A stretch of 64,000 bases of DNA from an uncultured Alkaliphilus sp. (GTDB lineage: Bacteria; Bacillota; Clostridia; Peptostreptococcales; Natronincolaceae). The stretch lies in contig CALJEQ010000016.1 in assembly GCA_938074565.1 (NCBI GenBank), positions 1 through 64,000 of the forward strand, read 5' to 3'. The position numbers and the translations under genes were made by a program. How positions within the stretch are numbered: the first letter of the stretch is position 1; every line of letters starts with the position of its first letter. Below are positions 1 through 9,178 of the stretch, piece by piece. The notes under the pieces were generated by a model. The model had not been told where the DNA came from, did no database searches, and saw only the letters and a list, made by a program, of their open reading frames with translations.

Positions 1-32
1 CGGGATAATGGTGTATCATTAGAGTAGTCCAT
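1..32 (-). CDS. Start of an unidentified gene running off the left edge
   Basis: Only the first ten codons are visible (MDYSNDTPLS). The start is supported by an AGGAAGG ribosome-binding site eight bases upstream of ATG at 32. The fragment is too short to name; short N-termini of this kind occur in GntR-type regulators, but this is only a guess. The gene is divergent from the PTS regulator to the right. Confidence 0.45.
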   Translation of the reverse strand, partial: MDYSNDTPLS

Positions 33-100
33 AGTGTGCACCTTCCTGTAATTGGTTATTTTGTGGTGATCTAATTATATTACAGTTTGGTCCACTATGG
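29..100 (-). promoter_or_regulatory. Possible promoter and inverted repeat ahead of the left-edge gene
   Basis: A TATAAT -10-like hexamer reads leftward at 79-74. The octamer CCATAGTG at 29-36 is repeated in inverted form as CACTATGG at 93-100, so the two copies bracket the promoter and the start codon. This could be a paired operator for autoregulation. No good -35 was found, so this is tentative. Confidence 0.25.
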
Positions 101-125
101 ATTTTTTTCTATTAGTTCAATTTAA

Positions 126-377
126 TTATACAATGAAGCTAATTTTAAAATTGATGATGGAGGTAAAAAGAAATTATTTGATTTAATTAAACCAAATAAT
201 TATTTCAATAATATATTAAACCCACAAAACAGAATTAATGAAATTCTATTATATCTTTTAGAATCTGAATCCCCAGTTACCACCAAACATATAGAAGAAC
301 GCCTATGGGTTAGTCGTAGCACTATATTAAAAGATTTAAATAAGGCAAAGGAAAAACTTTTACAATATCAGCTACAC
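126..377 (+). pseudogene. In-frame 5' extension of the PTS regulator (wHTH) without a usable start codon
   Basis: The reading frame of the downstream regulator stays open back to a stop at 123-125 and encodes a convincing winged helix-turn-helix: about residues 35-80 of the extension read ...RINEILLYLL..., ...HIEERLWVSRSTILKDL... and the first part of ...VKKPNKGIYILG. This corresponds to the second HTH of MtlR/LicR-type regulators. There is no in-frame ATG, GTG or TTG between 126 and 378. A GGAGGT at 159-164 is not followed by a usable start in this frame; ATG codons at 154 and 157 are in another frame and end after ten codons. The first HTH of the family is absent. Either the 5' end was lost by rearrangement or a frameshift has separated the start. 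Confidence 0.6.
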
Positions 378-2120
378 TTGGTTAAGAAACCAAATAAGGG
401 CATCTACATACTAGGTAATGCGTTGGACAAGCAAAAAGCTTTGGTAGACATTTTACTAGACAATACGGAAAAAAATCATATTTACAAATTTATAAAAGAT
501 AACTACCGACAACATAACCGTTTTAGTTTTAGTCCTGAGGTTCAAAAAAACCTTGAAAATCTATTTGGTGACATAGAAATAGAAACCCTTACAACCCTCA
601 TAGAAGCGTTTGAAAAAGATCTTAACATAGAATTTAGTGATACTGCCTACAGTACCCTCGTTATTCATATGGCTTTAGCCATAAACCGTTTAAAAGCTGG
701 CAAACAAATTTCTATGCCCCATGAACAGCTACTAGAACTAAAAAAATTAAAAGAATATAAAACAGCTGCTAAGTTTTGTCATCACTTGGGCAATATATTT
801 AATATTATTCTGGGGGAAGATGAAATTGGTTATGTTACCCTCCATGTTTGTGGCTCTTCTATACAAAAAAGTACATTGTCAAAAACAAGTACCTCAAATG
901 AACTGGACCATCTATGTCAGAAGCTCATAGAAGGGGTTGAAGCTAAGCTTAATTACTCTTTTACAAATAGAGAAACCCTTTACAATGGTCTAATTCTTCA
1001 TTTAAGACCAGCCATAAATAGAGTAAAATATGGGTTGCAATTAAAAAACCCTCTAAGGGAAGATATTAAAAAAAATTTTCCAGTATTATTCTATATAATA
1101 AAAGAAGAAGTTTTAAAATTTGAAGATTATACAGGAAAAGCTATATTGGAGGACGAAATTGCTTATATTGCCCTCCACTTTGGAGCAGCTTTAGAAAACC
1201 AATTAAATTTACAAGAATATAAACCTAGAATACTTATTGTTTGCGCTTCTGGAATAGGAACGTCTAAAATACTGGAATCTAGAGTGAGAAGTGAATTTAA
1301 AAACATTAATATTGTAGGTTCTGTATCTTATTACGACATTAAAGATATAACCTTTTACGATATTGATTATGTCATCTCTACCCTTGCACTTGAAGACCTA
1401 CCCATTCCTCTAATTGTAGTTAACCCCCTTTTAGAAAAAGAGGATATAGACAAAATAGAGGTTGCTTTAAGGGAACGTAAAAACAATAAACATACAATAA
1501 AAGAAATTGACTCTGTTATTAATGTTATTGAAAAGTATTGTACTATAAATAATAGAACAGACTTAAAAGAAGAATTAAACCACCTTTTATTTAGACACGA
1601 TGCAACTATAAAAAATAATACAATTAATGAAAAAGCACAGCCCTCTTTAAATGTGCTTTTAACAGAAGAGTATATTCAAGTTAATGTAAAGGCTACTTCT
1701 TGGCAAGAGGCAATTATTAAATGTAGTCAACCTCTTTTAACCAATCAAAAAGTACTGCCAAAATATATAGATTCTGTAATGGCGTCTATTGAAAAGCAAA
1801 ACCCACAGGGCCCCTACTGCGTTATAGCACCAGGTATTGCCCTCCTTCACGCTAAACCTATTGCAGGAGTTTTAAAAACTTCATTCTCCTTAATGACTTT
1901 AAAGGAGCCCATCAATTTTGGTCATAGTAAGCATGACCCTGTAAAGTTATTATTTATTTTAGCTTCAGAAGATAATCATGTTCACTTAAAGGCTTTGGCA
2001 CAACTGACTACTATTTTAAGATCAAAAACAGATAGAGAAAAGGTCATGTATGCCAATTCAGTTAATGAAATAACTGCTATTATTACAGCTACTTGTTCAA
2101 ATATAGGAGGTCAAATATGA
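378..2120 (+). CDS. MtlR/LicR-type PTS-regulated transcriptional activator (PRD-EIIB-EIIA)
   Basis: From the TTG at 378 the protein has 580 residues, but its DNA-binding HTH is encoded just upstream in the same frame (126-377), so 378 is unlikely to be the native start. Domains in order: two PRD modules (about residues 60-170 and 175-275) with the expected phosphorylatable histidines in LVIHMALAINR, GYVTLH, LILHLRPAINR and AYIALHFG; an EIIB-like domain with the cysteine in ILIVCASGIGTS (about 285-370); and a C-terminal EIIA domain with the active histidine in PGIALLHAKP (about 490). Regulators of this class are phosphorylated by HPr and EII proteins and activate the adjacent PTS operon. The stop codon overlaps the EIIB start (ATGA). 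The missing first HTH and missing canonical start make function doubtful. Confidence 0.8.
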   Translation: MVKKPNKGIYILGNALDKQKALVDILLDNTEKNHIYKFIKDNYRQHNRFSFSPEVQKNLENLFGDIEIETLTTLIEAFEKDLNIEFSDTAYSTLVIHMALAINRLKAGKQISMPHEQLLELKKLKEYKTAAKFCHHLGNIFNIILGEDEIGYVTLHVCGSSIQKSTLSKTSTSNELDHLCQKLIEGVEAKLNYSFTNRETLYNGLILHLRPAINRVKYGLQLKNPLREDIKKNFPVLFYIIKEEVLKFEDYTGKAILEDEIAYIALHFGAALENQLNLQEYKPRILIVCASGIGTSKILESRVRSEFKNINIVGSVSYYDIKDITFYDIDYVISTLALEDLPIPLIVVNPLLEKEDIDKIEVALRERKNNKHTIKEIDSVINVIEKYCTINNRTDLKEELNHLLFRHDATIKNNTINEKAQPSLNVLLTEEYIQVNVKATSWQEAIIKCSQPLLTNQKVLPKYIDSVMASIEKQNPQGPYCVIAPGIALLHAKPIAGVLKTSFSLMTLKEPINFGHSKHDPVKLLFILASEDNHVHLKALAQLTTILRSKTDREKVMYANSVNEITAIITATCSNIGGQI

Positions 2121-2401
2121 AGATTACTGTAGTTTGTAGTTTAGGTCTAGGCAGTAGCTTTATGATTGAAATGAATGTAAAAGAACTATTACAACAGTAT
2201 AATATAAAAGGTATAGAAGTTGAGCATGTGGATATTGCTACAGCCAATTACTTAAAAAGTGATATTTTTATTTGTTCATCTTCCATCGATTTTCAACATC
2301 CCCATCAGGAGTCAACGGTCATATGCCTAGAGAATCTTTTAGACATTGAAGAATTAGAATTAAAATTAAGACAAGTTATTCCTAAAGAGGTGTGGAAATG
2401 A
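2117..2401 (+). CDS. PTS EIIB component, ascorbate (SgaB/UlaB) type
   Basis: 94 residues from ATG 2117, which overlaps the regulator stop and has AGGAGG seven bases upstream. The N-terminus MKITVVCSLGLGSSF carries the phosphorylatable cysteine (Cys7) and the P-loop typical of lactose/ascorbate-type EIIB. It accepts phosphate from an EIIA and hands it to the sugar bound by the EIIC encoded next. A separate EIIA is not present here; the EIIA domain of the regulator is the only one in the locus, so an EIIA encoded elsewhere is probably needed. The stop overlaps the next start. Confidence 0.85.
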   Translation: MKITVVCSLGLGSSFMIEMNVKELLQQYNIKGIEVEHVDIATANYLKSDIFICSSSIDFQHPHQESTVICLENLLDIEELELKLRQVIPKEVWK

Positions 2402-3678
2402 ATATAGCTTTTTCGGGTTTATTTACTGATTCATTTTTCATTATAGGGATAGCTACATTTGCTGGTCTATTGGCACAAAAAAAACCTCTTGAAAAAATAA
2501 TATCAGGTACTATAAAAACTTTAATGGGTATTTTAATTATTTCCTTTGGTGCCAACATGGTTATACAAGCTATTACTATTTTAATGTTAATTATTCAAAA
2601 TGCTTTTCATATATTTGGAATAGTACCCAATAATGAGTCTATCGTTGCCATTATACAAATTAGGTATAGTTATGAAACAGCTGTTATTATGTTTATAGGG
2701 ATGTTTATACATCTATTAATAGCTAAATTTTCATCTCTAAAATACTTGTTTTTAAATGGTTATTATACTTTTTATATGGCCGCCCTTCTGGGGGCAACCT
2801 TAGTTACAAATATTTCTTCAAACTTTACCATTCTACTTATTGGTGGGTCTATACTAGGTATATTAATGTCAGTTTTGCCAGCTTTAGCACAACCCTTTGT
2901 GTTTAAAATTACTGGCAAGAAGTCTATTGCTTTAGGTTTTTTCGGAACTTTTGCCTGTATCTTTTCTGGGTATCTATCTAAGTTATTATTTAGAAAAAAA
3001 GAACTGGATCATGCTGATGGAGAAGGCATCTTTAAAAAGAAATTCTCCTCAAATCTTTTTTTAGATAGTAGTATCACCGTCTGTTTATTTATGTTTGTAT
3101 TAGTTGTTATTTCATCTTTATTTGCCAATAAAGATGTATTAAAAGACTTGAGTGGACAAACAAATTACATGCTTTTTATTTTTAAACAACCTCTCATTTT
3201 TTCATCAGGCTTTTACATTATATTAGTAGGGGTTAGAATGTTTACCGAAGAAATATTGTATGCTTTTAAAGGAATAGGGGATAAAATCATACCTAATGCA
3301 ATACCTGCTTTAGATACCCCCATTCTCTTTACCTATAATCCTTCAATGGTATTTATAGGTTTTATTTTCAGTCTGTTGGGTGCTGTTGTAGCTATCTTTA
3401 TACAGCTATATCTAGGTGTACGGATTGTGCTTCCAGGCATTATATCCCACTTTTTTTCTGGAGCCACCAGTGGTCTATTTGGCTATGTCTATGGAGGTAA
3501 AAAGGGTGCAATATTTTCCAGTTTTGTCCATGGAATTTTAATTTCGTTTTTGTCATTACTGGCTTTCCCTATTTTTTCTAACTTGGGCATTATTAGAACC
3601 ACCTTTGGTGATTCAGATTTTAGCGTAGTTAGTATGCTTTTAAAATATGTGCTGGACTTTATAAATACCTTTCATTAA
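2398..3678 (+). CDS. PTS EIIC component, SgaT/UlaA family
   Basis: 426 residues from ATG 2398 (AAAGAGG seven bases upstream; a GTG at 2392 is less well placed). Strongly hydrophobic with roughly ten to eleven membrane segments, and features of the UlaA fold: an early GLLAQKKPLEKIISGTIKT segment and a central IPALDTPILFTYNPSMVFIGF loop. It is the sugar channel of an ascorbate-like PTS, translationally coupled to the EIIB. The substrate is not fixed by sequence; many Firmicute SgaT homologues sit with other sugars. It is shorter than E. coli UlaA (about 465). Confidence 0.82.
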   Translation: MNIAFSGLFTDSFFIIGIATFAGLLAQKKPLEKIISGTIKTLMGILIISFGANMVIQAITILMLIIQNAFHIFGIVPNNESIVAIIQIRYSYETAVIMFIGMFIHLLIAKFSSLKYLFLNGYYTFYMAALLGATLVTNISSNFTILLIGGSILGILMSVLPALAQPFVFKITGKKSIALGFFGTFACIFSGYLSKLLFRKKELDHADGEGIFKKKFSSNLFLDSSITVCLFMFVLVVISSLFANKDVLKDLSGQTNYMLFIFKQPLIFSSGFYIILVGVRMFTEEILYAFKGIGDKIIPNAIPALDTPILFTYNPSMVFIGFIFSLLGAVVAIFIQLYLGVRIVLPGIISHFFSGATSGLFGYVYGGKKGAIFSSFVHGILISFLSLLAFPIFSNLGIIRTTFGDSDFSVVSMLLKYVLDFINTFH

Positions 3679-3726
3679 TCATTTATAGAATAACTACTAC
3701 ACCCTCATTTAACCTATATACAAAAA

Positions 3727-3760
3727 ACCCTCTAATATAATTTGAGTTATATTAGAGGGT
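3727..3760. terminator. Bidirectional terminator between convergent operons
   Basis: A perfect 14-bp stem (ACCCTCTAATATAA ... TTATATTAGAGGGT) with a TTTGAG loop, flanked by A-run and T-run on either side. It sits between the PTS operon and the convergent ABC importer operon and can serve both strands. Confidence 0.85.
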
Positions 3761-3772
3761 TTTATTTATTTA

Positions 3773-4822
3773 TTATTTAATAGCATCATTCCATTTTTCT
3801 GTAAGACTTCCTCTGTTTTCTCCTGCCCATGAGAAGTCATACTCCATTAATTTAGTATCTTTAATTTCATCAGCTTGATGAGGTGGTGTTGCTTCAGGGT
3901 TTGTTAAGAACTGATAAGAACCTATTGACTGACCTAACTCTTGTGCTTTCTTAGTTAATGTCCAATCTATAAACATTTTAGCAGCTTCCATTTCTGGTGC
4001 TCCTGCTATAATAGCTACTGCACCAATTTCATATCCTGTTCCTTCTTCTGGCACACTTAAAACTATATCAGAAAAACCTTCTTCTCTATACTTAATTGCA
4101 TCGTGAAGGAAAGTGATTCCTACCCCAGCTTCACCAAGTCCTGCCATTCTACCAGGAGCAGTTCCTGACTTAGTGTATTGAGAAATTTGTCCATGTAACT
4201 CTCTCATATACGCTAAACCGTCTTCTTCTCCTCGCATTTGAACCACTGTTGCTAAAGCAGTATAAGCAGTTCCAGAAGAACCTGGGTTAGCCATAACAAC
4301 ATGTCCCTTAAATTCAGGTTTTAATAAGTCATCCCAACTTGTTGGAGCAGCTACACCTTTTTCCTTTAAAAACTTATCATTTGAAACAAATCCAAGATAA
4401 CCTAAATATATTCCTGTCCAGTAATTATCTGCATCCTTAAACTTTGCTGGTATTACAGAAGCGTTAGGAGACTCATATTTTTCTAATAAACCTTCAGTTT
4501 GAGCAGCAATGAAAGCATCAGCTGGTCCACCAAACCATACAGAAGCCTTAGGATTTTCTTTTTCGGCTCTAATTCTACCTAATATTTCTCCACTACTCAT
4601 ACGAACAAATTCTACTTTAATCCCTGTTTCTTTTTCAAACTCTTTAGCTGCTTCAATTGCATGCTCTTCCATTAACCCTGCATAAAGTGTTAACTTTGTA
4701 GGTGCAACTGTATTATTTTCTTCTGTATTAGTTGTAGTTTCTTTACTACTACATCCTACTAATACAGATGCAGCCAAAATACCTGCTAATGCAAGAGAAA
4801 ATAGTTTTTTAGCTCTTTTCAT
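3773..4822 (-). CDS. ABC transporter substrate-binding lipoprotein, Fe3+/phosphonate type (FbpA-like)
   Basis: 349 residues with a lipoprotein signal peptide (lipobox ASVLVGC, Cys24). Periplasmic-binding fold type II of the FbpA/AfuA family: LTLYAGLMEEHAIEAAKEFEKE near the N-terminus and ASVWFGGPADAFIAAQTEGL around residue 98, a signature shared by iron(III) and 2-aminoethylphosphonate binding proteins. The ATPase and permease genes lie upstream in the same direction, so this is the last gene of the operon. RBS AAGGAGG before ATG 4822. The ligand cannot be fixed from sequence alone; ferric iron, a phosphonate or an organophosphate are the options. Confidence 0.85.
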   Translation of the reverse strand: MKRAKKLFSLALAGILAASVLVGCSSKETTTNTEENNTVAPTKLTLYAGLMEEHAIEAAKEFEKETGIKVEFVRMSSGEILGRIRAEKENPKASVWFGGPADAFIAAQTEGLLEKYESPNASVIPAKFKDADNYWTGIYLGYLGFVSNDKFLKEKGVAAPTSWDDLLKPEFKGHVVMANPGSSGTAYTALATVVQMRGEEDGLAYMRELHGQISQYTKSGTAPGRMAGLGEAGVGITFLHDAIKYREEGFSDIVLSVPEEGTGYEIGAVAIIAGAPEMEAAKMFIDWTLTKKAQELGQSIGSYQFLTNPEATPPHQADEIKDTKLMEYDFSWAGENRGSLTEKWNDAIK

Positions 4823-4917
4823 TGTAAATAACCTCCTTAAATTTTTTATATTAATAACATTTGAATAAAATCCAAATGATATTAAACAACAATAATTTCA
4901 CTCTTAATTTTGTAAAA

Positions 4918-6003
4918 CTAAGCTTTAATTAAATGTAGGCTATTGGGATAAAAATTGATTTTTACCCTTTCGTTTTCTGTAAATATTTTCTTTCCTGCTG
5001 GATTAGTCTCTTGAATAATGAAGTTTTTACCTTGAATGTCTATATGATATTCTTGATAAGATCCCATAAAAGCTGAAAACTTTACTAAACCATCAAAAAC
5101 CCCTTCTGTTCCCACAGTTAAACCTTCTGGTCGAGAAATTACTTTTACTTGATCCCCCGCCTTAAACTTTGCGTTTTTAATAGGAATATCTATATTAACA
5201 CCAAATACTTCAACGTTGGCATTATCTCCATTAACAGCATTGATTTTTCCTTCTGCTAAATTGGCAACGCCTATAAAGTCTGCTACAAACTCCGATGCAG
5301 GGGTTTGGTATACCTCTTCCGGTGTACCTATTTGCTCTATTTTTCCTTTATTCATAATAATAATTCTGTCGGATAAACTCATGGCTTCCGATTGATCATG
5401 GGTTACATATATACTGGTTATTCCCAATCTTTGTTGTATTTTACGGATTTCAGTCCTCATGTAAACCCTTAACTTTGCATCAAGATTAGATAAGGGCTCA
5501 TCGAAAAGTAATACACTTGGCTCCATTACCAATGCCCTTGCTAATGCAACCCTCTGTTGCTGACCTCCAGAAATTTGATTAGGTGCTCTATCCCCTAAGC
5601 CCTGTAATCCAACCAGCTCTAGAATATGAAGTACCTTCTTTTCTATGTCTTTTTTAGATGACTTTTTTAGTTTTAATCCATATGCTACATTATCAAAAAT
5701 ATTATAATGGGGAAAAAGAGCGTAACTTTGAAAAACCATGGCAGTATCTCTTTTTTCTGGTGGCAAATTATTTATTTTTTGATCTCCAATGTAAATATCC
5801 CCTGCTGATGGAATCTCAAAACCAGCCACCATACGAAGAGTAGTGGTTTTTCCACAGCCCGATGGCCCTAAAAGAGTAATGAATTCACCAGACTTTATTT
5901 CTAAAGAAATATTATCTACAGCGGTAAATTCTTCTTTTTTTCCATGTCCTATATATTGTTTAGTAATATCTTTTAAAATTACAGATTTAGAGTGATTAAT
6001 CAT
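4918..6003 (-). CDS. ABC transporter ATP-binding protein (FbpC/PotA-like)
   Basis: 361 residues. Walker A GPSGCGKTT (about residue 47), Q-loop FQSYALFPH, signature ISGGQQQRVALARAL, Walker B VLLFDEPLSNLD and H-loop VTHDQ are all intact. A C-terminal TOBE-type beta domain (about 285-361) is present as in FbpC, PotA and UgpC. RBS GGAGG before ATG 6003, 14 bases after the permease stop. It powers the importer formed with the permease at 6018-7715 and the lipoprotein at 3773-4822. Confidence 0.9.
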   Translation of the reverse strand: MINHSKSVILKDITKQYIGHGKKEEFTAVDNISLEIKSGEFITLLGPSGCGKTTTLRMVAGFEIPSAGDIYIGDQKINNLPPEKRDTAMVFQSYALFPHYNIFDNVAYGLKLKKSSKKDIEKKVLHILELVGLQGLGDRAPNQISGGQQQRVALARALVMEPSVLLFDEPLSNLDAKLRVYMRTEIRKIQQRLGITSIYVTHDQSEAMSLSDRIIIMNKGKIEQIGTPEEVYQTPASEFVADFIGVANLAEGKINAVNGDNANVEVFGVNIDIPIKNAKFKAGDQVKVISRPEGLTVGTEGVFDGLVKFSAFMGSYQEYHIDIQGKNFIIQETNPAGKKIFTENERVKINFYPNSLHLIKA

Positions 6004-6017
6004 TTTACCTTTCCTCC

Positions 6018-7715
6018 TTACATTTGAATGTCACTTTTACTTACACCCAACTTACTTAATAAGAAATATAATATACCTATTACTGCATAAACAATTAAAA
6101 TTAAGATGGTGGAAAAGGCTGATGCAACCCCAATTTTGCCCACATCTACTTGTCCTAATATGGTTACTGTTAAAAGATTGTATCTAGAAGAAACTAAAAA
6201 TATTACAGTACTAACCGCTGTCATACTTCTTACAAAGGTATAAATTAAACCACTAAAGAAGGCAGGTTTAATTAACGGAAGCGTAACGGATCTAAAGGTT
6301 TTAAAGGCATTTGCTCCTAAGTCTGCTGAAGCTTCCTCAATAGAGGGGTCAATTTGTTGTAATGAAGCAATTCCCGAACGTATTCCCATAGGTAAACTTC
6401 TAAATATAAAAGCAATTATTAAAATAGTAGCAGTTCCTGTTAATACTAAAGGTTTTGTATTATAAGCTAATATGTAACCTATACCAATAACTGTTCCTGG
6501 TATAGCCATAGCCAAAAGAGAAGTAAATTCTATTAGTCCTCTTCCTAAAAAACGTTTCCTAACAATTAAAAATGCAATTATCATTCCCAGAATACCTGTA
6601 ATTGGCATTGATAACAAGGATAACCAAGTTGTATCTAAAATTGCCTTTTTACCCACTGTCCAAGCGTAACGATAATGATCTAGCGTAAAGTCATAATTAA
6701 TCCCCCAAAGTTTTGTAAAAGACCCTATTGGTATTAATATATAAAAAGCAATTACTAAACCAGAAGCTATTAAACAAAATAAAGATAATGGTGCAACAAT
6801 ATGTTTTTCTTCAATAAGTCCTCTTTCTCTTGATGGCTTTCCTGTTACAGTTACGTAGCTCTTTTTTTCTATCCAGTATTTTGAAAGGACAAACAACAGT
6901 GTCGATACTGCCAATAAAAGAACCGCTAATGTAGCCCCACCCTGCATGTCATAATTTCCTATTGCCTGCAAATAAATTTGTGTAGCCAGAGTAGAGAAGT
7001 TACCTCCAATTACCATTGGGTTACCAAAATCTGCAACCACCTGAATAAATACCAATAAAAAGGAATTGGCAATACCAGGAATAGCCAGTGGAAGAGTTAC
7101 GGTTGTGAATGTCTTCCACCTTGATGCCCCCATGTTTCTTGAAGCTTCCTCCATAGAAGGATCAATTGATTTTAATAGACCTGCCAAAAGAAGATATGCT
7201 ACTGGAAAAAATGTTAAGGTTTGTACTAAAAGTAGCCCTTTTAATCCATAAATATTAGCATTTGTCATTCCCAAAAGTTTTCTAGTTATTAACCCACTTC
7301 TACCAAATAATAAAATGGCAGAAAGTGCAATAACAAAAGGTGGTGACACGATGGGAAGAATAGCTATTAGATTAAATATCTTCTTTCCCTTCATTTTTAA
7401 ATAAGCATCTGCGTAAGCAAAGATAAAACCAATAACGGTGGATAAAACCCCCACCAATACACCTAATAACATGGTGTTATAAAATACTTTAGCTGTGTCT
7501 GTACTGCTAAGAATCTTAAAATAAGAAGCCAAAGTAAGTTTTCCATCCGTAGCAATAACACTTTGCTTTAACACTTTATACAAAGGTAAAACTATGAAAA
7601 GTAGTAAGGATATAATAACTAGTACAATAGTGCATACTAATATTGGATCTCTCCATATTTTTTTCATATCAATTAGTTGCATTTTCAGTTTTGAATTAGT
7701 CAACTGGGGTTTCAA
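6018..7715 (-). CDS. Two-domain ABC permease (FbpB-like)
   Basis: 565 residues with two homologous permease halves (about 70-280 and 355-555) and about twelve membrane segments. Each half carries an EAA loop: EEASRNMGASRWKTFTTVTLP and EEASADLGANAFKTF. This fused layout is characteristic of FbpB/AfuB ferric and phosphonate permeases, which need no second permease. Start is TTG 7715 preceded by GGAGGT; an ATG at 7688 is a less likely alternative. First gene of the importer operon; no Fur box was recognised upstream. Confidence 0.88.
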   Translation of the reverse strand: MKPQLTNSKLKMQLIDMKKIWRDPILVCTIVLVIISLLLFIVLPLYKVLKQSVIATDGKLTLASYFKILSSTDTAKVFYNTMLLGVLVGVLSTVIGFIFAYADAYLKMKGKKIFNLIAILPIVSPPFVIALSAILLFGRSGLITRKLLGMTNANIYGLKGLLLVQTLTFFPVAYLLLAGLLKSIDPSMEEASRNMGASRWKTFTTVTLPLAIPGIANSFLLVFIQVVADFGNPMVIGGNFSTLATQIYLQAIGNYDMQGGATLAVLLLAVSTLLFVLSKYWIEKKSYVTVTGKPSRERGLIEEKHIVAPLSLFCLIASGLVIAFYILIPIGSFTKLWGINYDFTLDHYRYAWTVGKKAILDTTWLSLLSMPITGILGMIIAFLIVRKRFLGRGLIEFTSLLAMAIPGTVIGIGYILAYNTKPLVLTGTATILIIAFIFRSLPMGIRSGIASLQQIDPSIEEASADLGANAFKTFRSVTLPLIKPAFFSGLIYTFVRSMTAVSTVIFLVSSRYNLLTVTILGQVDVGKIGVASAFSTILILIVYAVIGILYFLLSKLGVSKSDIQM

Positions 7716-7889
7716 ATTAGTAATACCTCCTTCTATAATTTATTACAATAATTGCAATTCGACATTTTTTTTATATTATCCTTCCTTGCATTGTGTTAAT
7801 GTTTTTCATGTTATATACTGCAAAATTAATACCATTGAATAAAAAAGGTTATTTGAACATTTTGATAAATATTTAAATATTATCAATGA

Positions 7890-7919
7890 AAAACTCAAGA
7901 CATAACATCTTGAGTTCTT
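7890..7919 (-). terminator. Terminator of the leu-like operon
   Basis: Stem AACTCAAGA/TCTTGAGTT with a seven-base loop, followed on the minus strand by a T-run (GAGTTTTTC). It lies 16 bases after the stop of the last gene of the operon. Confidence 0.8.
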
Positions 7920-7935
7920 TAATAATAACAAACTA

Positions 7936-9111
7936 TTAAGCTAAATTTTCAACTAAGTATACAATATCTTCATCTGTAACCCTTTTCTTTACTTCTGCAA
8001 AACTTTTAAATTCTTGAAATAGTAAATTCATATCAACCCTACTGCTATCAAACCCCAGCTGTTCTAGCTTATATTTTAATCCATTTCTACCAGAATGTTT
8101 ACCGAATGCAAATATCTCTCCTTTATACCCTACGATAGCAGGGTCAAATAACTGGTAGGTTTCTTTATTTTTTAATATACCATCTTGATGTATACCCGAT
8201 TCATGTAGATAACAGTTTTCCCCAACAATTGGTTTGTTTTTTTGTACTTGTATGGTTGAGTATTTTTCCACCACTTGGCTACATTCGGTAATTCTACTGT
8301 AGTTGTATTCAGCTTTGTTATTATCTTTATAGTTATGTTTTAATTTTAAATACATTAATATTTCTTCTGTTGCCGTATTTCCAGCCCGTTCTCCTAATCC
8401 ATTAAAAGCACATCCAACCTTATTTGCACCGTTCCTTAATGCCTCTATAGAGTTAGGCAATGCTAGTCCTAAGTCATTATGACAATGGGCACCTAATGAC
8501 TTTAGCTTGTCTATATTAGGTACATTATTTTTTATTTTCTTAAATATATCCCCATATTCCCAAGGCATTGAAGCCCCTATAGTGTCAGCTATTGTAACAC
8601 TTTTAACTCCATTAATTATCAATTTTTCTATTAAACGATATAAAAAATCCATTTCTGTTCTTGTTCCATCTTCTAGTCCAACTTCTACTTCATCGAAGTA
8701 TTTTTTAGCATGTATAACTGACGCAACTGCTAAATCAATCAACTGTCCTTGATCTACATTTAATTTCATTTTTCTATGGGTAGGCGATGTAGGAATAATT
8801 AGACCAATTCTCCTCTTGGGTGTATACTTTAGGGCTTCGTAAGTAGTATCTATATCCTCTACCTTCATTCTGCTTATTCCCATAATATAATTTTTAGCAA
8901 TGACTTTACTAATTTCTTTAACAGATTCAAACTCTAAGTAAGATGCTGCTGGAAAACCAGCATCAATACTATCATCCTCTGTAAGAATATCTGATAATAT
9001 TGTTGCTATATGTAATTTCTCTTCTAATAAAAAGTTAACCGATGGTGATTGGTCACCATCCCTTAATGTGGTTTCTTCTAAAATAACTTTATCCTCTATA
9101 TATTCACCCAT
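7936..9111 (-). CDS. 2-isopropylmalate/homocitrate synthase-like enzyme lacking the LeuA regulatory domain
   Basis: 391 residues forming a DRE-TIM metallolyase: LEETTLRDGDQSPSV at residues 10-24, the metal ligands in AHCHNDLGLALPNS, the flavourless GLGERAGNTATEE motif, and HESGIHQDGILK of the LeuA branch. LeuA proteins are usually about 510 residues and end in an allosteric leucine-binding domain; that domain is missing here, as in homocitrate and some citramalate synthases. It should condense acetyl-CoA with a 2-oxo acid and thereby start the chain-elongation cycle encoded by the upstream genes. Which 2-oxo acid it takes is not decided by the sequence. RBS AAAGGGG before ATG 9111. Last gene of the operon. 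Confidence 0.8.
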   Translation of the reverse strand: MGEYIEDKVILEETTLRDGDQSPSVNFLLEEKLHIATILSDILTEDDSIDAGFPAASYLEFESVKEISKVIAKNYIMGISRMKVEDIDTTYEALKYTPKRRIGLIIPTSPTHRKMKLNVDQGQLIDLAVASVIHAKKYFDEVEVGLEDGTRTEMDFLYRLIEKLIINGVKSVTIADTIGASMPWEYGDIFKKIKNNVPNIDKLKSLGAHCHNDLGLALPNSIEALRNGANKVGCAFNGLGERAGNTATEEILMYLKLKHNYKDNNKAEYNYSRITECSQVVEKYSTIQVQKNKPIVGENCYLHESGIHQDGILKNKETYQLFDPAIVGYKGEIFAFGKHSGRNGLKYKLEQLGFDSSRVDMNLLFQEFKSFAEVKKRVTDEDIVYLVENLA

Positions 9112-9178
9112 TAAAGCTCGCCCCTTTGTATTTAATGAAGTTTTTTAACCACTAAAACATTGTACCTATCCTAATCAT

